This document shows positions 1 through 5,128 of a stretch of DNA of 23,515 nucleotides, in pieces. Within the stretch, counting starts at the first letter, position 1, and each line of letters starts with the position of its first letter. This DNA comes from Clostridiales bacterium (GTDB lineage Bacteria > Bacillota > Clostridia > Lachnospirales > UBA12420), in contig DMOI01000037.1 in the NCBI GenBank assembly GCA_003452395.1, positions 1 through 23,515 of the forward strand. Direction: 5' to 3'. A program made the translations under genes and the position numbers. The notes beneath the pieces are model-generated. The model saw nothing but the letters and a program-made list of their open reading frames with translations. It was not told where the DNA came from and made no database searches.

Positions 1-139
1 GCTTAGCTTCATTACTTTTATTTGTAAATATCGGTATCGCAATAGTTGCAAGTGCTGCAAGTATTACAAGTACTGCAAGTAATTCAAGTAATGTAAAACC
101 ACGTCTTTTATTACTTTGTATTTTTAGCGCCTTATTCAT
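1..139 (-). CDS. Type IV prepilin (5' part only, runs off window)
   Basis: Only the first 46 codons are present; the gene continues beyond base 1. The N-terminus has a short basic leader (MNKALKIQSNKRRG), then the class III prepilin signal G14|FTLLELL with the conserved Glu at +5 of the mature protein, and a hydrophobic helix rich in Leu, Val, Ile and Ala. This is the prepilin peptidase substrate signature, so the product should be processed and assembled into a type IV pilus or a type II secretion pseudopilus. The ATG at 139 is preceded by a strong GGAGG (147-151) and, further up, by a plausible sigma-A promoter. Whether it is a major pilin or a minor pseudopilin cannot be decided without the missing C-terminal part. 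The helix is encoded by imperfect 9-bp repeats, which reflect its repetitive Leu/Ala/Val content. Confidence 0.88.
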   Translation of the reverse strand, partial: MNKALKIQSNKRRGFTLLELLAVLVILAALATIAIPIFTNKSNEAK

Positions 140-243
140 ATCAAAACCTCCGCCTTATACCCTCTATATTCTCTCGACTTATTCAATATTCCCACAAAAA
201 TAATTATTTTACAAATTAGTGTTAAGAGACTAATACCTAATTT

Positions 244-272
244 ATTGTAACAGATTTCTAGTTTTTTCGCAA
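244..272 (-). promoter_or_regulatory. Putative sigma-A promoter of the prepilin gene
   Basis: On the minus strand a TTGCGA -35 box (267-272) and a TACAAT -10 box (244-249) are separated by exactly 17 bp. Transcription from here would give a leader of about 100 nt before the prepilin ATG at 139. I looked for a c-di-GMP riboswitch in that leader, since these control pili in some clostridia, and did not recognise one. Confidence 0.5.
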
Positions 273-280
273 CAGATTTT

Positions 281-311
281 AAAAAAATTACAACACTTTG
301 TTGTAATTTTT
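281..311 (-). terminator. Rho-independent terminator after the peptidase gene
   Basis: A perfect 13-bp stem (283-295 with 299-311) closes a 3-nt loop. On the minus strand it is followed by a run of seven T (287-281). It lies downstream of the C39-like peptidase gene and separates that unit from the prepilin promoter. The A-run on the other side could let it work in both directions. Confidence 0.75.
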
Positions 312-377
312 AAGAACCAATCAAAATCAAATTTCATTTTCTACTTATTAGTAAAATTTCTCTATTTTCATTATTAA

Positions 378-914
378 CTAATCCATAATCCATTGTACTA
401 TTTGATAAAATTCTTTCAAGTAAACCTTCCTGTTACACTCAATAGGTCTGTCTTTTATAATTTCCACTTCATTGTCCTCATCGTATGTTGTTATATCTTG
501 ATAATATAGATCAAATATATAAGCATACTCGTGATCAATTTTTGTAATTATTACATAATGTTCTCCACCTAGCCACACTCTTGCAACAATTGCGCCACCA
601 TTACTCATACACTTTTTAACTTTATTACTATATATGTCTACATCGTTATTTTCTAGCAACTCCGTGTTAATTATAAAACCTTTTGAATGTGCAAATGACT
701 TTATCCAGTGGTTTAAAAATTTTACAGAAAATATAGATATGCCACCCTTACATTCCTCACCGTCACACCCAAATTCATCTAAAGTATACATCATTACTCC
801 ATGTATTAATTCTGGTGGTATTTCTTCTCTCTCATATATAAAACTTATCGCATTAATTAAACTAGTCGTGCCACAATCATATTCAGTTATTTGATATCTA
901 AGAGGTGTTTTCAT
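378..914 (-). CDS. Stand-alone C39-like cysteine peptidase
   Basis: The 178-residue product looks like a papain-fold, C39-like cysteine peptidase. Visible elements are an N-terminal Q8-ITEYD-C14-GTTSL motif (oxyanion Gln and nucleophile Cys), a GGEH119-YVI segment (catalytic His) and IFD135-LYY (catalytic Asp), in the order and spacing of the C39 family. There is no ABC transporter ATPase or membrane segment, so it is a free-standing domain, unlike bacteriocin-exporting C39 proteins. The start chosen is the ATG at 914: it has AAAGGAG six bases upstream and begins directly before the motif, while the longer frame to 962 adds 16 residues without a ribosome site. It lies downstream of the SCIFF-like peptide gene, in the same transcription unit, followed by a terminator. 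Leader removal or processing of that peptide is a reasonable inference, but this peptidase type may also occur alone and its substrate is not shown by the sequence. Confidence 0.78.
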   Translation of the reverse strand: MKTPLRYQITEYDCGTTSLINAISFIYEREEIPPELIHGVMMYTLDEFGCDGEECKGGISIFSVKFLNHWIKSFAHSKGFIINTELLENNDVDIYSNKVKKCMSNGGAIVARVWLGGEHYVIITKIDHEYAYIFDLYYQDITTYDEDNEVEIIKDRPIECNRKVYLKEFYQIVQWIMD

Positions 915-983
915 TTCAAGCTCCTTTAACGACACTATTAATAACATATTGTGGATTAGCATATACCCTTACTGCATAATAAA

Positions 984-1226
984 CTATAAATCAATCAATG
1001 TTATTGAGTCACTTTGTGTCTCTTCTGCTAGATTAAAAGTAGGTTTTTCATTATCTAAGTCATTCATATCGTTATTATTCTGATTACCATCCCCAACACA
1101 AAACACCTGTGCTACAGTAAGCGATGTTTTGCATGCCGAGTTACATGCTGTTTGACATTTTCCGCAACCTTGATCTGACCTCTTTTTATTCATTTTTCCT
1201 TTATATATCGTATCTACATGTTTCAT
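984..1226 (-). CDS. SCIFF-like Cys-rich ranthipeptide precursor, variant with extra tail
   Basis: This 80-residue peptide begins MKHVDTIYKG and contains C21GKC24QTAC28NSAC32KTSL36T37VAQVFC43. Positions and intervening residues follow the SCIFF family (six cysteines in forty-five residues; spacing C-x2-C-x3-C-x3-C-x3-C-x6-C), whose members are modified by a radical-SAM/SPASM enzyme that makes Cys-Thr thioether links. Five of the six cysteines are in register; the fifth is Leu36. Cys32 and Thr37, the pair I recall as cross-linked in the Clostridium thermocellum peptide CteA, are kept. A 37-residue Asn/Asp/Glu-rich tail follows Cys43, whereas ordinary SCIFF peptides end close to the last cysteine. 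GGGAGA stands seven bases before the ATG and a good promoter lies upstream. No maturase gene is in the window. It could be a diverged paralogue using a maturase elsewhere, or a former SCIFF given another role. Confidence 0.8.
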   Translation of the reverse strand: MKHVDTIYKGKMNKKRSDQGCGKCQTACNSACKTSLTVAQVFCVGDGNQNNNDMNDLDNEKPTFNLAEETQSDSITLIDL

Positions 1227-1262
1227 CTTAACATCTCCCTAAACTAAATTTTTATAAACTGT

Positions 1263-1291
1263 ATTTTACACTATTATATAGTATTAGTCAA
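1263..1291 (-). promoter_or_regulatory. Sigma-A promoter of the SCIFF-like/peptidase unit
   Basis: Reading the minus strand, TTGACT (1286-1291) and TAAAAT (1263-1268) are separated by 17 bp and lie about 37 bp before the ATG at 1226. It is among the better vegetative-type promoters in the window. It suggests that the peptide and peptidase genes form their own transcription unit, separate from the BRO-N gene upstream. Confidence 0.7.
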
Positions 1292-1318
1292 GATTTTTTT
1301 CTCTCATTTACGCTAATA

Positions 1319-2143
1319 TTACTGTCCTATTTTTCGTATCTCCTTCGCATTTTTACTAGTCACTACGTTATTTCCTGTCATTTTTTCTATCTCTTTCCTT
1401 GCATTTCCTGCCACACCTCCACCTTGTTTTGCTATTACTATATTTTCTTCAATATTCTGTGGTTCCTTCTCTTTTGACAATTCCGTTGTTGTAACCTCTG
1501 CAAGCATATTCAATACTAGCTCCAAATTGGTCATATTATCCCTTAAGTTCTCTCTTTTCAAGTTTTTAAGTTGCTTATATTCTCCTGTTTTATAACCAGA
1601 CCAAGCCTGTGTTATTTCATCCGTAAGTATAGCAAACTCTTGTCCTTTCTTAACCCCCCTATTCTCCCACTCATCAGTCAACTCTTTTCTTACATCTATG
1701 CTCTTAAGTCTTTGGTTTATCCATTCTTTAGAATATCCTTTTTTAAGATAAGTTGAAAGTGCCCTATTTATAGCAAGTTCTGGGTCTGCTGTTTCATCTA
1801 TCCTTTCACTTCCCACTTTAGCAAGCCATACTTTAAAAGGCTCTGCTTTTGGCGATGGAATAGCTTGCACAAGTCTCAAAATACCTTCCGTATCAAGTAC
1901 ATCTGTCATATAAAGTTTACCATCTGATGATTGTAATCTCAGTTGGTTACATTTTGTAACCAACTCACTTCCCTCTTTTTTCAACCTATTCTTTAACACT
2001 TTCCAGTAATTATTAGAGTTTTCACTTTCACTCAGTACCCCAACCACATCCACCACTGAAAAGTACCACTTTTCTTCCTTCTGTACCCACTCAACTCTTA
2101 TTTTTTTATTATTAAACAGTTTTATAGCCGCCTCTTTATCCAT
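1319..2143 (-). CDS. BRO-N domain (phage antirepressor-like) protein
   Basis: The 274-residue product has an N-terminal BRO-N-type domain at about residues 10-110. It contains the IRVEW...KWYFSVVDVVGVL segment, an LVT...DGKLYMTDVLDTEG segment and the FKVWLAKVGSERIDE ending that closes these domains. A second, mainly helical region follows (about 115-195, including EFAILTDEITQAWSG), and a basic tail with VAGNARKEIEKMTGNNVV. BRO-N proteins are DNA-binding factors known from phages, baculoviruses and bacterial mobile elements; the role of chromosomal versions like this one is unclear. GGGAG lies ten bases before the ATG. No phage genes surround it, so it appears to be a solitary cargo-type gene between the surface operon and the SCIFF-like unit. 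There is no obvious terminator between its stop and the SCIFF-like promoter. Confidence 0.85.
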   Translation of the reverse strand: MDKEAAIKLFNNKKIRVEWVQKEEKWYFSVVDVVGVLSESENSNNYWKVLKNRLKKEGSELVTKCNQLRLQSSDGKLYMTDVLDTEGILRLVQAIPSPKAEPFKVWLAKVGSERIDETADPELAINRALSTYLKKGYSKEWINQRLKSIDVRKELTDEWENRGVKKGQEFAILTDEITQAWSGYKTGEYKQLKNLKRENLRDNMTNLELVLNMLAEVTTTELSKEKEPQNIEENIVIAKQGGGVAGNARKEIEKMTGNNVVTSKNAKEIRKIGQ

Positions 2144-2227
2144 ATTCTTAACACTCCCTTTATCTTTGGTATTAACTGATATATTTTATCTATTTCAAAC
2201 TCGTTACTTTTATTTGTAATTACCACT

Positions 2228-2256
2228 ATACTAACAAATTTTTATTGTTTTTACAA
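2228..2256 (-). promoter_or_regulatory. Putative promoter of the BRO-N gene
   Basis: On the minus strand TTGTAA (2251-2256) and TAGTAT (2228-2233) are spaced by 17 bp, about 85 bp upstream of the BRO-N start. Both boxes deviate from consensus. The surrounding 2144-2332 interval is AT-rich and otherwise shows no gene. Confidence 0.4.
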
Positions 2257-2332
2257 CTAAAATGACAAAAACCTGTATTAGTTTTTTATAGCCTTTATAC
2301 CCCAGCACTTATGATAATAGCAGTTTTTCTTC

Positions 2333-3076
2333 TCAATTTCGACTTATTTCTGCCCCTGCAAAAGATACCGCATAGAATTTACTTTCACCCTTCTTACTAA
2401 ATGCAGGTATTGGCATTCCTTCCACAAATGCTACAAAATTTATACCTTTTATCTCCGAATTCACATCCGTATCTACTACTCCAAAGTCCACATAATAGTA
2501 ACCTTTGTTTTTCTCATACTCTCTCAAATTTAATATGTTATTTATATTATCTTTTATATGTTTCGTCACGAGTTCAAGCCTTGTCTCATCATCTAAGCCT
2601 ATATCCCGTGTGTGTTTCCATGTGCCTTGCTCTATGTCGTATAATTTATCCGACAAAGTAAATCTATATTTCTTTCCATTATATTCTATTTCATAATTTA
2701 TTTCTACCCAGATATCATCTTTACCCGCTATGTACATTTTGTCATATCCTATTACAGATTTCAGTATTATATACTTTTTCATTTCTGTCATCATTAATTG
2801 GTCATCTTCCATATTTATATTTCTAAAGAATACTCTGTAAAACCATTCTAAAGCTTCTTCTTTATTTACTAATATATTCTCACTAAATCCATCTGATATA
2901 TTCTCCATATATTCTTCGCTTGCATACGCTCTATATTTTGCTGCTGCGTATGTAGCCGAATCAAGTGCTCTTTTATATTTTATTTTGGCAGTCTCTAGAT
3001 TATTTATAGCCATATCTCCGTAAAGTAGTATATTGATTCCTAACATTAGCACCGATATCCATATAAAAAGCCTCAT
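2333..3076 (-). CDS. N-terminally anchored surface protein, TadE/TadG-like (last gene of surface operon)
   Basis: The 247-residue product has one N-terminal hydrophobic helix (about residues 2-20, MRLFIWISVLMLGINILLYG). An amphipathic stretch follows (INNLETAKIKYKRALDSATYAAAKYR) that resembles the long helix of TadE/TadG-type pseudopilins, then an extracytoplasmic region of about 200 residues with no recognised motif. I chose the ATG at 3076: AGGAGGGG precedes it and the protein then starts at the membrane helix; the open frame extending to 3136 overlaps the previous gene and lacks a ribosome site. It is the last gene of a run of small membrane-anchored proteins. The TadE/TadG comparison rests on architecture only, so the role as a minor pilus or surface-complex component is an inference. 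Confidence 0.65.
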   Translation of the reverse strand: MRLFIWISVLMLGINILLYGDMAINNLETAKIKYKRALDSATYAAAKYRAYASEEYMENISDGFSENILVNKEEALEWFYRVFFRNINMEDDQLMMTEMKKYIILKSVIGYDKMYIAGKDDIWVEINYEIEYNGKKYRFTLSDKLYDIEQGTWKHTRDIGLDDETRLELVTKHIKDNINNILNLREYEKNKGYYYVDFGVVDTDVNSEIKGINFVAFVEGMPIPAFSKKGESKFYAVSFAGAEISRN

Positions 3077-3107
3077 AAATTCACCCCTCCTTAAATTATC
3101 CTTAACT

Positions 3108-3533
3108 CTAAAAGACCGGTGCTGAAGCTCTGCCATTTAGCTTATATATCACTCTATTGGTATTATAAAATACGTTTAACACATGATTACTTTTTGCAAT
3201 TGCAGTTATAGTAAGTATATCAAATCCCTCGTTTCTAAGGTCTACACCTACAATTGTCTTTTCTCCTTCTATTTCTAGTGGTATTTCTGAATCCTTAAAA
3301 AACTTTTCTGCTTTTATATTTATATAAAAAGCACCCATTACTCCTAGTTTTTTAGACATTTCTTTGTACATAGAAGTCGTCAACATACCCTTTTTACTTG
3401 CAACTTGAGTGTACGTATACACTATGTCTTCAACCTGTATTTCTTTTATCTTATAATCTCTTTCAACTACTATCCTAGATAAAAGTCCAAAAAGCACTAT
3501 TAGTATTATTGTTCCTGCCACTAAGTCTTTCAT
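3108..3533 (-). CDS. Small single-pass surface protein, pseudopilin-like
   Basis: The 141-residue product begins MKDLVAGTIILIVLFGLLSRIVV, a single N-terminal membrane helix. It is followed by a helical region (EIQVEDIVYTYTQVASKKGMLTTSMYKEM) and a C-terminal beta-rich part (about residues 70-141, GEKTIVGVDL...ILTITAIAKS). The 'KKGMLTTSMYKEMSKKLG' stretch resembles the region after the helix in TadE-like pseudopilins, but I cannot name a family with confidence. The start at 3533 is supported by GGGAGG eight bases upstream; the longer frame overlaps the preceding stop region. It shares the MKD start and layout with the two upstream proteins, and lies 14 bp after one of them, so the genes are probably co-translated parts of one envelope structure. 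Confidence 0.62.
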   Translation of the reverse strand: MKDLVAGTIILIVLFGLLSRIVVERDYKIKEIQVEDIVYTYTQVASKKGMLTTSMYKEMSKKLGVMGAFYINIKAEKFFKDSEIPLEIEGEKTIVGVDLRNEGFDILTITAIAKSNHVLNVFYNTNRVIYKLNGRASAPVF

Positions 3534-3547
3534 TATTTTTGCCTCCC

Positions 3548-3949
3548 TTATTTCAGTGTAAACCAAACAGCAGTTAGCTCGTGTGTATCGTTGTCTCTGA
3601 CTACTTCCTTTTCATATTTTTCACTATTATTAATTACTGCACTTGCTCCCATGTCAGAGCCTTCTTCATATTTATTTAAAATATATGTTGCTTCATTTAC
3701 GCCTTTTCTAACAATCACTTTTTTGCTTTCATCTACACTATAATAATCTATTGTTGATTTTACAACACTTCCCGATACACTTTCATTATTCCCATCTGAT
3801 ACATGTGTCACTGCAAACGATGAGCTTTGGCTGTTTTCTGCTATCACATTCATTGTTTGTTGCTGAGGCTCATATATTTTATTTAAGAAAAATACTGTTG
3901 CAAGTATCGTCGTTGCAAATAAAATTATGGGTATAAATATATCTTTCAT
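3548..3949 (-). CDS. Short membrane-anchored protein, paralogue B of an MKDxFxPI pair
   Basis: The 133-residue product has an N-terminal membrane helix (MKDIFIPIILFATTILATVFF), then IYEPQQQTMNVIAENSQSS and a small extracytoplasmic domain. It is clearly paralogous to the product encoded at 4018-4380: both share MKDxFxPIxL, VFF, IYxPQxQTxNxxAExS and a C-terminal 'E..T..K..A..F..K' pattern, although the middle parts have diverged. AGGAGGT stands five bases before the ATG. The short charged-free N-terminus before the helix, with no prepilin cleavage site, argues against a classical type IV pilin. A subunit or assembly factor of a Tad-like surface structure is possible. No family name is assigned. 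Confidence 0.68.
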   Translation of the reverse strand: MKDIFIPIILFATTILATVFFLNKIYEPQQQTMNVIAENSQSSSFAVTHVSDGNNESVSGSVVKSTIDYYSVDESKKVIVRKGVNEATYILNKYEEGSDMGASAVINNSEKYEKEVVRDNDTHELTAVWFTLK

Positions 3950-3974
3950 ACGTAACCTCCTATTTACTAGGAAA

Positions 3975-4008
3975 CGATATCCCTCCGCGATAGTGGCGGG
4001 GGGGATCG
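3975..4008. repeat. GC-rich imperfect palindrome between the two paralogues
   Basis: A 34-nt imperfect inverted repeat (CGATaTCCCTCCGC ... GGCGGGGGGGATCG) includes a run of seven G. It is far more GC-rich than its surroundings and lies between the stop of one MKDxFxPI gene and the ribosome site of the next. As RNA on the minus strand it would form a stable stem without a following U-run, so an mRNA-stabilising or processing element fits better than a terminator. Confidence 0.55.
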
Positions 4009-4017
4009 CTCTCTAAA

Positions 4018-4380
4018 CTACTTTTTCACAAACTTAATCGCTGTCATCTTCATGTCTTTTTCACTTCTTGTAACTGATTTTATATATATTTCATCAGCTT
4101 CAACATTATCTGCATCAATTGTAGTTAATCCATCCGTGCCATATATATTCACCGTTACACCTGTCCCATCATATTTTTCGTACAATGCTTTTACCATCGT
4201 TCCTGTTGTCTCGCTACCATCTTCATCCGCAAGTGCCACAACAGATGTTTGCGCTTGCTCACTACTTTCGGCTAATGCATTCACAGTTTGTTTTTGTGGA
4301 GTATATATTCTCATTATAAAAAATACCGCCACGATTATTACTATTACCGTCAACACTATAGGCATAAATGCATCCTTCAT
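4018..4380 (-). CDS. Short membrane-anchored protein, paralogue A of an MKDxFxPI pair
   Basis: The 120-residue product has an N-terminal membrane helix (MKDAFMPIVLTVIVIIVAVFFI) followed by MRIYTPQKQTVNALAESSEQ and an acidic extracytoplasmic domain (about residues 45-120). It is paralogous to the protein encoded just downstream (3548-3949), with the same start, helix and IYxPQxQT motif, which points to tandem duplication. The ribosome site is GGGTGGTGAT, six to eight bases before the ATG. A REP-type transposase unit separates it from the giant surface-protein gene; that gene otherwise ends in a TGATAAAA sequence like the one before this start, so the two were probably adjacent before the insertion. 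Function unknown; a structural subunit of a surface complex is an inference. Confidence 0.68.
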   Translation of the reverse strand: MKDAFMPIVLTVIVIIVAVFFIMRIYTPQKQTVNALAESSEQAQTSVVALADEDGSETTGTMVKALYEKYDGTGVTVNIYGTDGLTTIDADNVEADEIYIKSVTRSEKDMKMTAIKFVKK

Positions 4381-4425
4381 TTTATCACCACCCTTCGCTT
4401 AAATTGAAAATTCATCAATCTTTTC

Positions 4426-4458
4426 GGGGTCGGTTCCTTCTTTTTAGGAACTGTCCCC
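4426..4458. repeat. REP-like palindrome, downstream end of RAYT unit 1
   Basis: This is a 33-nt imperfect palindrome with GGGG...CCCC tips and GGTTCCT/AGGAACT arms around a T-rich centre. It is the inverted partner of 5055-5087. As minus-strand RNA it would form a stable hairpin just after the transposase stop and could also act on transcription. Confidence 0.8.
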
Positions 4459-4468
4459 TTATATAAAT

Positions 4469-5029
4469 CTAATAATCCATAACATTGTCGTCAACAAAAT
4501 TCTGACTAAACCTTATAAACTCCTTTCTTGCACATATGACATTCTCATCTATGATTTTAAATATATCCCCTGATTGTACAAAACTATTATCACCTAAATA
4601 CTCTGAAATGCTACTCCATTTGTACTCATCTACTTTATCTACTATTCCTGCTTTGATTGGATTATTATGCAAGTATCTAATAACTGTTAATAAATATTTT
4701 TCACTCTCTATAACTTCACTTTTAAATCTATCCGCAAACAAATGTCCTATCCTATTATATTTCTTATTAAAATATCCAACATAATTCACATTGATACTTT
4801 TTATTAGTTCTGAAATACTAATTGTATTCTCCTTTACTATAATATGTACATGATTATCCATTAGACAGTATGCATATATAATGCTATTGGTCATAAATAC
4901 TTTTTCCCTTAATACTTTTATAAATTTATATTTATCTATTTCATCAATAAATATATTTTTCTTTTCATTACCTCTTAACATTATGTGATATATTCCTGTA
5001 GAACTTATTTCTCTTCTTTTTCTCGGCAT
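4469..5029 (-). CDS. REP-associated tyrosine transposase (Y1/IS200-like), copy 1
   Basis: The 186-residue product is a Y1_Tnp-family HUH enzyme. Visible signatures are an STGIYHIMLRGNEKKNIF start, the CLMDNH60-V-H62-II HUH pair that binds the metal ion, NYVGYFNKKYNRIGHLFADRFKS, and YLLTVIRYLHNNPIKAGIV. The nucleophilic Tyr should lie in the 112-119 segment (KYLLTVIRY). Such enzymes cut and join single-stranded DNA at hairpins, and RAYTs act on REP palindromes; the flanking 33-nt palindromes are the likely substrates. GGGAGAG precedes the ATG. It is about 60% similar by eye in its conserved segments to the copy at 13386-14180 but lacks that protein's C-terminal helix-turn-helix extension. It appears intact. 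Confidence 0.93.
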   Translation of the reverse strand: MPRKRREISSTGIYHIMLRGNEKKNIFIDEIDKYKFIKVLREKVFMTNSIIYAYCLMDNHVHIIVKENTISISELIKSINVNYVGYFNKKYNRIGHLFADRFKSEVIESEKYLLTVIRYLHNNPIKAGIVDKVDEYKWSSISEYLGDNSFVQSGDIFKIIDENVICARKEFIRFSQNFVDDNVMDY

Positions 5030-5054
5030 ATTTCTCTCCCAATATATTTTTTAT

Positions 5055-5087
5055 GGGGACAGTTCCTAAAAAGAAGGAACCGTCCCC
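5055..5087. repeat. REP-like palindrome, upstream end of RAYT unit 1
   Basis: This 33-nt palindrome starts GGGGACAGTTCCT and ends AGGAACCGTCCCC. It is the inverted copy of 4426-4458 and lies 26 bp before the transposase start codon, in its leader. Half of the same sequence (GGGGACGGTTC on the minus strand) is found before the second transposase gene at 14205-14215. Confidence 0.8.
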
Positions 5088-5128
5088 TTTCTATATTTTC
5101 ACTCTCAACTTTCCACTTTCCACTTTTA

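Larger units (their letters stand above)
4426..5087 (-). mobile_element. RAYT/REP-type unit: Y1 transposase flanked by inverted 33-nt palindromes
   Basis: Two 33-nt sequences, 4426-4458 and 5055-5087, are inverted copies of one another with a single difference (GGTCGG against GGACGG at the outer stem). Each is itself a palindrome of the form GGGGACRGTTCCT-N-AGGAACNGTCCCC. They enclose the Y1 transposase gene. This is the arrangement of a REP-associated transposase (RAYT) with its REP/BIME-like substrates. Next to the right palindrome, 5088-5127 contains short GTGGAAA-like repeats of about 7 nt (minus strand). The unit interrupts the surface operon. Confidence 0.8.

Noticed and set aside
140..243. 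c-di-GMP riboswitch before the prepilin gene
   Set aside because: The leader is only about 100 nt and I could not find the conserved core or pairing of either known class.
1..1226. CRISPR array or direct-repeat cassette in the left part
   Set aside because: The short repeated words in the prepilin region are a coding reflection of a Leu/Ala/Val-rich helix. No equal-length repeats with unique spacers are present anywhere in the window.
1319..2143. BRO-N gene as evidence of a prophage
   Set aside because: No integrase, capsid, terminase or lysis genes surround it. BRO-N proteins also occur alone in bacterial genomes.
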